In this document: one piece after another, positions 21,574-33,330 of the stretch
Layout of the letters: every line of letters starts with the position of its first letter
How positions within the stretch are numbered: position 1 is the stretch's first letter
Assembly: GCA_963682025.1 (NCBI GenBank)
Contig: OY821517.1
Span: 107,560,972-107,624,971 of the forward strand
From: Cordilura impudica
Lineage: Eukaryota; Arthropoda; Insecta; Diptera; Scathophagidae
Direction of reading: 5' to 3'
DNA: 64,000 bases
The notes under the pieces: generated by a model
What the model saw: only the letters and a program-made list of their open reading frames with translations
Told to the model about the DNA's origin: nothing
Database searches by the model: none
Position numbers and translations under genes: made by a program

Positions 21574-24266
21574 TTAGCTCCGATATGGTAAATCCAGGAT
21601 ATGGAACCTTTTAAGCCTTCTTATTTCTTCTGTGTCATCCAGTAGAGTTATTGCTAATGGGTTGATATGGTTGCTTAACCTTCCTAAATAGTTTTCACTA
21701 AATCTTCTGATTTCTTCTATAATCTTTGGAATAAAGAGATCTTCATGAATCGATTTATTTGATACAAACCATGGAGCATTTAAAATTGACCTAAGAGTTT
21801 TTGACTGATATCTTTGTAATATTTCAATGTTCGAATTGCTGGCTGTTCCACATAGTTGTATCCCGTATGTCCAGATCGGTTTCAAAATAGCTTTATAAAT
21901 TAAAACTTTGTTTTCTAAACTTAGCTGTGATTTTGGACCAAGAAGCCAGAATAGTCGTTTCGTTTTAATATCTAGTTGCTGTTTTTTTGCTTTTATATGC
22001 GTTTTACACGTCAGTCTTCTATCAATGTGCATTCCTAGATATTTAACACAGTTACTTTGAGGAATTTGTATATAGTTCATATATACATTGCCGCAGTTGA
22101 AATGTCGTAACGAGAAAGTAATGTGTAAAGATTTTGCAGTATTGACTTTAATGTTCCATTTGTTTAACCAAGCTTCAATAGCATTCAGTTCCCTTTGCAC
22201 TAAATTAGATGCATTGTTTGGACATTCATCAGAAGCTAGTAATGCAGTGTCGTCCGCATATGTTGCAACTAGTACGTTTTCTGTTATTGGCATATCTGAT
22301 GTAAATATAGTGTAGAGAATTGGTCCTAAAACGCTGCCCTGTGGTACAACTGCCTTGATGTCATAGAATTGTGAGTGTTCACCATCAACTTTAACATTAA
22401 GTATCTGTCAGATAAATATGACTTTAGGAGTAAATAATAAGGAGTTGGAAGCAGTTTTTTTAATTTGTAGTATAACCCAACGTGCCAAACTTTATCGAAG
22501 GCTTGTTGTACATCCAAAAATACTCCTGAACAAAATTTCTTAGTTTCCAATGTGTTTCTTATAAAGTCAACGATACGATGGCATTACTAAGGAGTGCCAT
22601 GCTTGTATCTAAAACCAAATTGGTATTCAGGAATGATATTAAATTTTTCCAGAACTGGTAATAATCTTTTCAATAATATTCGTTCAAATATTTTGTAGAA
22701 TACAACCAGTAAACTGATTCGTCTATAGGATGTAACAATATTTTCTGGTTTGTTTGGTTTATTTACCATTACAATCTCTGCGCATTTCCATTGCGAGGGA
22801 AAGTAATTTAATCTCAATATCGAGTTGTATAACAATGTGAGAAATAGTATGCCCCTCTTAGGCAGGTATTTGACTACTTTTCCATCTATGCTATCATAAC
22901 CAGGTGATTTTTTGCAATTAAGTTTATTTATTTCTTCTTTTACTTCAGGAAGAGAAATATGTTTTATGGGCCAATCCATTGGACATGGACTATCTAAGTA
23001 CTCGAGAATTTCTGCAACATTATTGTTATAATTGGTATAGGGCTGGAATGTCGTTTGAAGATGAAAAGCAAATGCATCAGCCTTAGATTTGTTTGTTTTA
23101 CACCATACATCGTTAACATCTTTTATAGGTACATTTCTCTTTGTAGGTCTTTTTATATGCCTTGTTGCCTTCCATAAGCTGAACTCATCGCTTCTATTAT
23201 TGCCCGGATTTAGATTTCTAAGAAAGTTTTGTAGCATCTCATTTTTCATACCATGGGGTGTTATTTTAAGATCTTTAGCAGCTTTATTAGAGATACGCTT
23301 GTCATGTGGATTTCTACTATTTTGCCAAACTTTTCTTAGTCTTCTTTTATTTCTGATCATTTGTCTAATTTCAGAAGATATAAAAATTTGGTTTTGTGTA
23401 CATTGTAATGTTATATTTGGAGTTGATAGAAAACCGGCTTCGTGAATTAAATGATTGAATGTTTCAACAGCATCATCTAAATCTGTTGGTGCAGTTATAT
23501 CAATATTTAAGTTCACATTTCTTTCAATCCAACTTTCAAAAGATTTAATATCCATTTTGGCAGTAATAATTTTGTGTTGTTGTGATTTTGACTGTAAAAA
23601 TGTGTTGAAACAAGTTATAAGGGGTGTGTGGTCTGATATTAAATCATCAACATCAGTTATATTTAACAATTGACTAGAAATTCCAGAGTAAACTGCAAAA
23701 TCTAGCAGATCTGGTATTTTTCTTGGATCCGTTGGCCAGTATGTTGGGTTGCCTGTTGACAGCACTGAGTAGTGATTATTTACTATGCACTTGTAGAGCT
23801 CGCTTCCCTTGGGATTAACTAATCTAGATCCCCACCAAGGATGTTTAGCATTGAAGTCTCCCGCAGTGAAAAATCTTGACCCCAATCTATTGAAAAAATT
23901 ATGAAATTGTTCACATTTTACTGAGTATCTGGGAGGGAAATAGATAGCAGAAAAAGATACACTGTGTGAGTCACATTTAACCTTAATACAGGCAGCTTGT
24001 AGATATGGTTCTCTTATTTCATCTAAAATTTCAAATTTTATTGTTGATTTTATCAATATTGCAGCTCCAGCATGAGCTCTATCATCTGGATGGTTGGCTG
24101 TTATTAATTCATAACCTCTTATTTTAAAAAAGGTTCTGCTGGTAAAATGTGTCTCTGACACTAAAAGAATATCGATATAATGCAATTTTAGAAATATCTG
24201 AAGTTCTTGTACGTGGTTGGAAAGCCCATTTGCATTCCATATTGCAATATTCAAATTTAGTTGCAT
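21574..24266 (-). pseudogene. LINE ORF2: AP endonuclease and reverse transcriptase
   Basis: Starts MQLNLNIAIWNANGLSNH at 24266. Endonuclease motifs: NANGLSN (residues 9-15), SETHF, GDFNAKHPWWGS, SDHTPL. RT motifs: SYRRISLL (usually SYRPISLL), YQFGFRYKHGTP, VFLDVQQAFDKVWH, VVPQGSVLGPILYT, and catalytic YADD in TYADDTALLA. After KYLGMHIDRRLT comes the C-terminal region ending LDLPYRS at 21574. Two adjacent stops follow HGTP at about 22585, and a frameshift lies near 22395, between the FDKVWH and PQGS blocks. ORF2 would cut target DNA and copy the element RNA by target-primed reverse transcription. Confidence 0.9.
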
Positions 24267-24289
24267 AGTTTTGTTACTAATACTGTCAT

Positions 24290-25199
24290 CATTGATAACA
24301 ATTTGTTTGTTAACTCAATTTGGTTTTGAATTAAATTTTCTAGCTTTTCTAACGAATTATGCTGAGAAGTTGGTTGGTTATTTCTGAAAACATCAGAGTA
24401 AGAAAAGTTGTTATTGTTTTGACTATAATTTAAATTATTCAGATTGTTGTTAAAATTTGGAAAATCTTCATTATTATAATTAAATCTTATAGAATCACGG
24501 TATTAGCAATATTGGTTTTTAATTTTCTTTTTAAAAGTTGCTCATAAAATTCACAGCCTTTATAGCTAGCTGGATGATTTTGTAAACAATTTACACATCG
24601 AGGAGGTGCATCTTTATCTTTAGTGCAGTCGACTGTAAGATGACCTAATCCACATTTGACGCAATTAACTGGTTTTCTGCAGTAAGTTTTTGTATGACCG
24701 TATTCTTGGCATCGGTGGCATTGAACAATATCATTCGTTTTCTTCGGTGGGACAATGTTGACAACAGCATTATTAAGAACTTTTATTGAATAAATATTTT
24801 TGTTGTTTGGGCTTGGCTCTAAATCAAGGTAGAACATTGGAAGAGGTTCCCTCGAGACTCTACTATGAATATTAGAAACATTTCGAACTTTGTGGCCTAA
24901 GGTTTCAATGGCATTTTTTATTTCTTCTTTTTGCGTTGAAGGGTGTAGGTTTTTGATAACGGTTCTATAGGCTCTTTCTTGTCTTAATTGGTACGTGTGA
25001 AATATAATTTTTTTCTCGTTTAAAAATGAAACGAGTGTTCTATAAGGTTGAACATCTTTAGTTTATTCCAAGAGTTCGTATATTAGTAATTCGCGCTCCA
25101 GTGAGGAAAGATCGTTTTTGTCTTTTCTATTATTTCGGATAAAAGAAAACACGTTTCGGTGTTTGCTTTTTGGACATCGTGGTTGCTGATCGGCATGCA
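24290..25199 (-). pseudogene. LINE ORF1: gag-like protein with CCHC knuckles
   Basis: From ATG 25199 (MHADQQPRCPKS) the frame is open except for TAA at codon 46. It reads RTVIKNLHPSTQKEEI, then TLGHKVRNVSNIHSRVSREP, the jockey PRE_C2HC domain. The zinc knuckles follow: CHRCQEYGHTKTYC, CVKCGLGHLTVDC and CVNCLQNHPASYKGC. A stop at 24487 is followed by a second frame rich in Asn (PNFNNNLNNLNYSQNNNN) that runs towards ORF2. The protein binds element RNA in active relatives. The N-terminus may extend further upstream. Confidence 0.85.
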
Positions 25200-25490
25200 T
25201 TTATGTTATATACCTATATGCATGCGTTTCGGGTTATATGACATAATTAGCTAATTTAATTTAATTTTTTAAGTTTTTGCAAATTATATAGCTCGCCCTA
25301 ACCTCAATTGCGAAGGTAATGGTTGTTCAGGGTGACTATACGCATTAAATCGTGCTAACTGGAGATGGCTGTATAGTTTCTTCTAACTGGCCAAATAAAT
25401 CTTCATCGCAGCCGTATAGGTCGGATCGAGCCACAAAATAATAACCAAAAAATGCTCTCTCTGTTGTTTCCTGTTTCATGTTTCCTCAAT

Positions 25491-26020
25491 CCGTATATAT
25501 ATTTTTTTAATTTCAGTTGATTTTTTAAATGTAAACATATTTGGTGTTTTCTGAATTTCAATTTGTGTTTAAAGAACAAAATCCAATTTTTAAAAATTTA
25601 ATTGATGTCTTCTAAATTTCAAGTTATTATTTCCGACGTTTTAATATGATTTTCTGAAATTCAATTGATTTTTTATAATTTATAATAGGAAATCTGAATT
25701 CCAATTTTTAGAATTGATATTTCCTTAAATTTGAATGGAAAGCTTAAAACAATTTTGTATTTATGTCAATAGCAATGCTTTAGTAATTATAAAAAATTTT
25801 TTAAAAATTATATGTAATCGTAATCAGAAATTATTTTATATAATAATTTTATATAACTATGTAGAACTAATTTGAAAGCAATAAAAAACTCATTGATGAA
25901 CTCGGTAACTCTATTTTGTACACAACAAAAAGTTAATATGCCAAACTTATTTGTAAAAGAATAATGGAAAAAAGTATGAAATAAAAGACCAGCCCTGTGT
26001 ACACTCTTAACATTGTTGTG
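25491..26020. other. Gene-less stretch
   Basis: AT-rich, with runs such as TTTTTAAATGTAAACA and no recognisable coding or element ends. Confidence 0.45.
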
Positions 26021-26263
26021 TTTGATAACTAATCGAAAATGTTGACATTCATGTTAAAATAGAAATAATGATTGCAAAGCTAATTAGAACAAAAAACTGC
26101 GGCGCCATCTTCTGTGACATAGCAACACTGAGTGAAATGAAGTTTGATATCTAATTGAAAATGTTGACATTCATGTTAAGGTAAAAATAACGATTGCAAA
26201 GCTAATTATAACAAAAATTGCGGCGCCATCTACTGTGGCATAGCAACAGTGTGCAAAATGAAG
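26021..26263. repeat. Two-copy tandem repeat, 122 bp
   Basis: The unit TTTGATAACTAATCGAAAAT... starting at 26021 repeats at 26143. Both units contain TGTTGACATTCATGTTAA and GCGGCGCCATCT. Confidence 0.85.
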
Positions 26264-26286
26264 TGCCACTGTGTTTGTTAATACAA

Positions 26287-27067
26287 AACAAGTAAGAAAA
26301 TTATAGTCGGTCTAGACCGACTATATGATACCCTATACCATGGTTTAGAGACCCTATCTTTCGGTCCAACTACTTCGATATAGAAAATAAGCATAAACCA
26401 AATTTGAGTGGGATTTTTATTAATTTTTTTGGCTGCAGATATGAAAAAGTTCATATCGGATGTTATAAAGGGACTAGGTCCAAAAATGGACCGATCCTGA
26501 TCATGTTTGGTAAAGTCTCTTGTATTTTGCAAAAATATGTACAAACAAAATTTGAGAAGAATCAGTGCAATATTTTTGTTTTTTAATAGATTTAAGTGAA
26601 GATCGGGAAGCAGCTCTATATGGGGTCAAAGGGATCATTTTTGGACTACTCATTAGTGGATGTAATGAACGCATACAAACCCAATTTGAGTAAGATCTAT
26701 ATGACAATTTGGATCTTATGGCAATTTATGTCGATTTCATATGGGTAATTTGTATGGGGGCTAGGTCTGAACATGGACCGATTCTCACCAATTTCAATAG
26801 CGTTCATCCCATGGCCGGTAAAAGCTTATATACCAAATTTCATCAAAATATATTCATATTTGCGACCTGCAGTTTGATTACAAGCTTTACATGGACACAC
26901 AGACGGACGGACGGACGGACGGACGGACGGACATTGTTAAATCAACTCAGAAAGTGATTCTGATTCGATCGGTACAATTAAAGATGGGTCTAGGTCAAAT
27001 ATTTTTGGTTGTTACAAACAGCAGCACAAAGTCATTATACCCAAACCACATAGTGGTATAGGGTATA
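26287..27067 (+). mobile_element. Family A copy 4
   Basis: Complete from AACAAGTAAG to GGTATAGGGTATA, with (GGAC)n at 26902-26930. The internal block around 26460 lacks a few bases compared with other copies (TATCTATAAAGGG reduced to TATAAAGGG). Confidence 0.88.
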
Positions 27068-27114
27068 ATAATGCATTTTCCCGAAAACAAAATACATATT
27101 CGAGAATTTTATAT

Positions 27115-28195
27115 AAATAAAATAATATACCGATTTATTTCTAACATGCGGTTATTATGAATATATGTACATGTATAGAATATATGTATATTATTTTGTT
27201 ATTTAATATATGTATGTGTGTACATATATGTAAATATTACACACAAAAAATACAACATCAAAAGTTATTTTCGTGTTTTTCTTTAAATAAATTAATACAT
27301 CAAATTTTATTTGGTAAATTTACAATGCTATTTTTTTTTATTAACAACTAGGTAGTTTAACATTATTTACTTTAGATGTTGGTGAATTATAACTCCCTTT
27401 ATATAAACTCGTAGTGTCTGCTTGTCGTAAGAATTTTGGATTGATTTTTAACCCCTTTCCCACTACCCAATCGATCTGAAACTTTGTAGGCAGGCTCGCG
27501 GTAATGACAAAAATGATCTAAAAAATTTTTTTAGTGATGCCAAAACAATGGAAACTTTAAAATTTTTCTCCCAGAATTGACAAAAAAAAATTTACAAAGC
27601 GTTAGTTTTTATAATATAATTACCACAACGACCACGAAAACATCAAGTCCAGCTATGACAACAATACAAAATTTAGAATAACAACAATAACAATATAGAA
27701 GCATCATATTTTTAATTTTTTTACTTTCTCAGAGATTTCCCTGGAACTGTTCCACCAATTTTAATAATTTTTGAAACAGGAGACTTCCCATGATCTTGGC
27801 GAATCATTTTTACTAAAAATGGTCACCCTGCTGTCCTATTGAGGCCGTGATCGTGACAAGAACAACATTGAAAGCCATATTTTTCAAGACTTTTTTTAGT
27901 TCTTCATTCAGATCTCGGGCCCTATTCAACCAAATTGGACGATTTTAAACAGAAACCTTCTCATAAAGTCAGTAAGTATTTTTTTATACAAACGAGTACC
28001 CTGGCTGCCCGATTGAAGTTGTCGTCGAGATTTCTACAAACGGACAGACAGACATCGCTATATCAACTTCGCTTGTTACAAGGATCACAAATATATATAT
28101 TTTATGGGGTCCAGAATATTTTTCTAATTATTACAAACGGAATGACAAACTTATATATACCCTTTGCACACTGGGGTGGAGGATATAAAAAGAAT
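27115..28195 (+). mobile_element. Helentron-like family B copy
   Basis: Matches 5570-6384 and supplies the 3' end missing there: after ACAAACTTATATATACCCTT come GCACACTGGGGTGGAGGATATA and the element end. GGTGGAGGATATA is nearly the inverse of the family B 5' block GATACCCTCCACC. The expected 5' CAAGTAAG end is not present; the copy is 5'-truncated next to family A copy 4. Confidence 0.7.
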
Positions 28196-28290
28196 TAAAT
28201 GCATATTTGAAAACCGGACTATTTTCAGAGGAATCAAAAGCAATTTTCAATTATTTAAGAATTTTTTGATGACCAGAGACCAAATTATGA

Positions 28291-28672
28291 TGATTATATT
28301 TATTACGAGCTTACTGGTCCTTGCTAGTGATGCAAATAAAACAACTTTTATATCATCATTTGCCCAACGTTTCGTTCCTTTTTGGGAACATTTTCAAGAG
28401 CTTTTTATTGAAATTTTTCTTTTGTTATTGCATTTGTCAAAAATATTTGCTGCTTTTATTATAAAGTTTATAATTTAAAAAATATATATTAAAATTTTTA
28501 ATTTTTTGTCAAGCACTAAAATAAATAACTAAATAATTTTAACAATTATCAAAAAAGCAAAACTGGACTTCACAAAACAAAAATATCACAGTTGCGTAGC
28601 CTACAATATCACAGTATAAACTCTTATTTGCATCACTAGCAATGACCAGTAAGCTCGTAACAAATATAATCA
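28291..28672. mobile_element. MITE with about 48-bp inverted repeats
   Basis: The left arm TGATTATATTTATTACGAGC, continuing CTTGCTAGTGATGCAAATAA, is matched in inverse at 28625-28672 with two mismatches. I could not identify a target duplication, so the superfamily is open. Short plus-strand frame inside has no resemblance. Confidence 0.7.
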
Positions 28673-28784
28673 ATTTTCAATTATATTAAAACAAAAAAAA
28701 AAAAAAAAAAAACAAAAATACTAAAAAAGATACAAAAGTATATCAGAAATTAACTGACAGAAATTAAACTCAAAATCAGGAAAA

Positions 28785-29551
28785 AACAAGTAAGAAAATT
28801 ATAGTCGGTCTAGACCGACTATACGATACCCTATACCATGCGTTTAGAAACCCTATCTCTTAGGCCCAACTAACTGGACATTGAAAATAAGCAAAAACCA
28901 AATTTGAGTGGGATTTTTATTAATTTTTTTGGCTGCAGATATGAAAAAGTTCATATCGGATGCTATATCTATAAAGGGACTAGGTCCAAAATTGGACCGA
29001 TCCTGATCATGTTTGGTAAAGTCTCTTGTATTTTGCAAAAATACGTACAAACAAAATTTGAGAAGAATCAGTGCAATATTTTTGTTTTTTAATAGATTTA
29101 AGTGAAGATCGGGAAGCAGCTCTATATGGGGTCAAAGGGATCATTTTTGGACTACTCATTAGTGGATGTAATGAACGCATACAAACCCAATTTGAGTAAG
29201 ATCTATATGACAATTTGGATCTTATGGCAATTTATGTCGATTTCATATGGGTAATTTGTATGGGGGCTAGGTCTGAACATGGTCGATAAAAGCTTATATA
29301 CCAAATTTCGTCAATATATATTCATATTTGCGACCTGCAGTTTGATTACAAGCTTTACATGGACACACAGACGGACGGACGGACGGACGGACGGACGGAC
29401 GGACGGACGGACGGACATTGTTAAATCAACTCAGAAAGTGATTCTGATTCGATCGGTATAATTAAAGATGGGTCTAGGTCAAATATTTTTGGTTGTTACA
29501 AACAGCAGCACAAAGTCATTATACCCAAACCACATAGTGGTATAGGGTATA
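28785..29551 (+). mobile_element. Family A copy 5
   Basis: Complete ends, with the longest (GGAC)n tract of this cluster (29370-29416). It lacks the short block between GAACATGG and TCGATAAAAGC (near 29280) present in other copies. Confidence 0.88.
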
Positions 29552-29979
29552 AATACGATTGAATTTTTAGATATTATTATTGTTATTTGTATGCAACATA
29601 AGCACTTTTTCGACAATGTTTATAAACATATGTTTTAGCAACATGTTATTACTCAATTCATATACATAATTTGAACAAACATTTTAAGAAAAAAGAATAA
29701 AAGAATGAAGAAAACCCTACAAAATAGAAAATGTAGTGAAAATGAATAAAATATATAGGACTTCGGTAGTTTAATCTACTGCTTACACAACAAATTATTA
29801 ATATAAAAATTGTATGAGTGTACCTTATCAGGAAACCCATGGTACAGGGTATCGTACAGTCGGTCCAGACCTATTCTATATACAAAATCTTGGTACATGT
29901 GTGTTTTTAAAGGTGTCCTAATAGTCATGCAAGATTTGAATTTAGCAGAAAAAACATATCTTTTTGTCTGTATTGTTAT
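29552..29979. other. Spacer with an old family A scrap
   Basis: AT-rich. A reversed family A 5' end scrap lies at about 29832-29872 (CATGGTACAGGGTATCGTAC, then GTCGGTCCAGACC). No gene. Confidence 0.55.
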
Positions 29980-30698
29980 TATACCCTATACCACTATGTG
30001 GTTTTGGTATAATGACTTCGTGCTACTGATTGTAACTACCAAAAATATTCGACATAGACCCATCTTTTATTATACCGGACGACTCTGAATCACTTTCTGA
30101 GTCGATTTAGCGATTTCCCTCCGTCCGTCTGTCCGTCTGTTCGTCTGTCCGTGTGTCACTGTAAACATTTGAATCAAACTACAGGTCGGAAATATGAATA
30201 TATATTGATGAAAATTGGTGAAATTCGGTCAATGTTCAGAGATAGTCCCCATACAAATAACCCCTATTAAATCGACATAAATTGCCATAAGATCCAAACT
30301 ATCATATAGATCTCTTTCAAATTGGGGTTGTATGTGTTTTTTATATCCATTAATCAGTAGTCCAAAAATAAACCCTATATGACAATTCTTAGTCTTAGGC
30401 CCCATATAGAGCTGAAGCTTAAAAAAAAAAAATATTGTACAGATTTTTCTCAAATTTGGTTTGTATATATTTTTTCAAAGTACAAGTGACTTTACCAAGT
30501 AGGGTCAGGATATAAATACACCATCCGATATGAACTTTTTCATATCTGCATCCAAAAAAATTAATAAAAATGCCACTCCAAATTCGTTTATGCTAATTTT
30601 CTATATCGAATTAGTTGGACCGTAGAGGTAGGGTCTCTAAATCAAGGTATAGGGTATTGTATAGTCGGCCTAGACCGACTATAATTTTCTTACTTGTT
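29980..30698 (-). mobile_element. Family A copy 6 (diverged)
   Basis: Reverse orientation, from TATACCCTATACC to AACAAGTAAG in reverse at 30698. More diverged than neighbours, with GTCC/GTCT variants at 30118-30155 and an internal deletion near 30500. Confidence 0.8.
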
Positions 30699-30700
30699 TT

Positions 30701-31488
30701 TATACCCTATACCACTATGTGGTTTGGGTATAATGACTTTGAGCTGCTGTTTGTAACAACCAAAAATATTTGACCTAGACCCATCTTTAATTATACCGAT
30801 CGAATCAGAATCACTTTCTGAGTTGATTTAACAATGTCCGTCCGTCCGTCCGTCCGTCCGTCCGTCTGTGTGTCCATGTAAACCTTGTAATCAAACTGCA
30901 GGTCGCAAATATGAATATATTTTGATGAAATTTGGTATATAAGCTTTTATCAGCCATGGGATGAACGCTATTGAAATTAGTGAGAATCGGTCCATGTTCA
31001 GACCTAGCCCCCATACAAATTACCCCTATGAAATCGACATAAATTGTCATAAGATCCAAATTGTCATATAGATCTTACTCAAATTGGGTTTATATGCGTT
31101 CATTACATCCATTAATGAGTAGTCCAAAAATGATCCCTTTGGCCCCATATAGAGCTGCTTCCCGATTTTCACTTAAATCTATTAAAAACAAAAATATTGC
31201 ACTGATTCTTCTCAAATTTTGTTTGTATATATTTTTTCAAAATACAAGAGACTTTACCAAACATGATCAGGATCGGTCCATTTTTGGACCTAGTCCCCAT
31301 ATAGATATAGCATCCGATATGAACTTTTTCATATCTGCAGCCAAAAAAATTAATAAAAATCCCACTCAAATTTGGTTTTTGCTTATTTTCTATGTCCAGT
31401 TAGTTGGGCCTAAGAGATAGGGTTTCTAAACGCATGGTATAGGGTATCGTATAGTCGGTCTAGACCGACTATAATTTTCTTACTTGTT
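30701..31488 (-). mobile_element. Family A copy 7, tandem with copy 6
   Basis: Starts two bases after copy 6 in the same orientation, so the 3' end of this copy abuts the 5' end of copy 6 head to tail. Complete, with (GTCC)n at 30836-30862. Confidence 0.87.
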
Positions 31489-31930
31489 TTTATTGAATCA
31501 TGAATAACATGAGATATTGTTAGGTACGGAATAGTACATCGATACATTTGGATGCATCTGTTATTATATATATGGCTTTTTTGAAGATTAACAAAGCCAT
31601 ATTGGAAATGTGTTTCATTGCTTAAGACGATTTTGTTCGGAAGGTCAGCATCCACTTGCTGATATGCGATAATCCAATCATTGAACTCTTTTCGCTGCGC
31701 GATCTCATTTGGCTTCAATTCTTGTGTCAATTGAAATTAATCAGCGTGGAAACTAAGATCTTTAGTGAGAATATGCTGCAGAGAGCTTTTTGAAATTTGC
31801 ACTTCTAATCCACGACAATAAATTGATGTTCCTGGACTTTCATTAATATTATTACGCACTGCTTCATATTGAAATTTGAACTGTTCTTTTTGGACAACCA
31901 GTGTGTTTAGCATTACTAGTCTGTTTGAAG
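31489..31930 (-). pseudogene. Tc1/mariner-superfamily transposase, central fragment
   Basis: The minus strand reads VRNNINESPGTSIYCRGLEV, SKSSLQHILTKDLSFH, a stop, then QLTQELKPNEIAQRKEFNDW, NKIVLSNETHFQYGFVNLQK. The helix-turn-helix tail, then TQELKP and the S-ETHF block with the first catalytic position (usually SDEAHF), show the same family as 17070-17420. The fragment is cut by family A copy 7 at 31488. The catalytic Asp position reads Asn (LSNETHF). Confidence 0.8.
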
Positions 31931-32439
31931 TTCACAGTTGACAAAGTCAGATCAATATTGAGATCATATTTTTTTACGAAACTGTAGCCGTCAAACTTAC
32001 ATAATTTTTGAAATATTGTTCAACAAAGAAAACCAGCTATCGGCTTTTAAACTGTTTTTTTTATTTTGGGTGCCAACACTTTAGGGCACATATTGCGATA
32101 AATTAAAATATTGGTGATTTTTGGACACCTTACTAGACCCTAGAGATATATATTACCTAGAAAATTAAAAATTAGTGTGAGTCAATAGTAATAAAAGTGC
32201 GTAGTTGCCAAAAATGGGCACGATATGACGAGAGGGCATGTACAAAGTCAAATATCTAGAAGAATATATGAAGAGTCTTAAAAATTTGTGTAAGTTTACT
32301 AATTGTAGCTATGCTAAATATGAGCGACACTTCTATTAAAATTAAAATATATAGAGTGTTGTAACAGTAAGTGCCATAATGTTCGTGTGAGTCTACAGTT
32401 TATGAATGTATGAGTAAAAAAACTGATGCTTACGAATGT

Positions 32440-32476
32440 AGGCCAGGGCGTAACGAAGTTCGACGGGATCTGCTAG
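32440..32476 (+). mobile_element. Probable Helitron 3' terminus (different family)
   Basis: CGAAGTTCG can form a short hairpin, followed by ten bases and then CTAG (32473-32476) before a T. This is the Helitron 3' layout. No 5' terminus was identified upstream, so the element extent is unknown. Confidence 0.4.
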
Positions 32477-32669
32477 TCAGTAAAAAAAAATGAAATGATT
32501 GCGTTGAATTTCAGTTGAACTCAACTATTGAGCTCGATGCAGCTATTTTTTGACACTTTCAATCTTGAATTTAATTGACGACATTTTCTTACTTATGTTT
32601 TTTATTCGGAAGAACAATTATTACGGTTAATTAAATATTTTACAATACCCCATACAGTACGGGGTACTG

Positions 32670-33330
32670 TATTTTACCAATGACTGCACTAATTTCTTTT
32701 TCAGTACCTAAATCGGTGCTGGGTGATTAGCGTAACATTCGTCTATGACAGCTCCCCACAAATAATAGGCCAACGTGGTGAAAGCTCAGCTATGTAGTGG
32801 CCAATTCACATCGCAAAACCAGATAATAAAGTGGTTTTAAAACTTGCCGTACATAAGATCGATGGTTTCACGACATGTGTGGCATGGAGCAGCACCATCT
32901 TGTTAAAACCAGATATTGCACAGATCAAAAAATAATCAATTATCACTGTTCACTGTATCGCACTTGCCTTTCGCATCTTCAAAGAAAAATTGGCCCATTG
33001 ATTTGGCCGGTCCAAAGGTTACCCCAAAAAGTGTATCGTTCAGGGTGCATTGCTTGTTAAATTTAGCTTCTTGACATAACCACTGAGATGAAAATGAAAT
33101 CCGGCAGAAGAGATGACGCTTCGGGCAGAAATGTCTTCGCTTAGACTTACTGCTCGAGCAGAAGGACGTGTTATTTTATCCAATAACGATCCAGTTTCAG
33201 ACACACGTTTGAATAAATTGTTCTCATACTGCCTGAAAGGCGCTTTTTTGCGGAATTTTAATTATTATTTTCTTGCACAGTTACTGCAGCATAGGTCGAC
33301 TCATTTAGTAAACGAAATATATTAAGGGTA
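32670..33330 (-). pseudogene. Tc1/mariner-superfamily transposase, internally deleted
   Basis: Minus-strand blocks in order: RVSETGSLLDKITRPSARAV (helix-turn-helix region), FHFHLSGYVKKLN (with the catalytic block partly lost), KSMGQFFFEDAKGKCDTVNS, QDGAAPCHTCRETIDLMYGK, and CDVNWPLHS followed by YYLWGAVIDECYANHPAPI. Several frame changes and stops intervene. It is the same family as 17070-17420 and 31489-31930 but a separate copy. Confidence 0.78.

Larger units (their letters stand above)
21314..25490 (-). mobile_element. Near full-length jockey-like LINE
   Basis: On the minus strand it runs from a 5' UTR (about 25490-25200, 5' limit uncertain) through ORF1 (gag-like) and ORF2 (endonuclease plus RT) to a 3' UTR of about 240 nt and a poly(A) tail seen as 17 T at 21314-21330. 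The layout and protein motifs are jockey clade. Scattered stops and frameshifts show it is inactive. The copy at 1-1290 shows that this lineage was recently mobile or duplicated. Confidence 0.9.

Noticed and set aside
28800..28822. Perfect palindrome AGTCGGTCTAGACCGACT considered as a transcription factor site
   Set aside because: It is part of every family A 5' end and is better explained as a terminal hairpin of the element.
29370..29416. GGAC repeats considered as a CRISPR-like or regulatory array
   Set aside because: Simple 4-bp microsatellite at a fixed place in family A, with no spacers.
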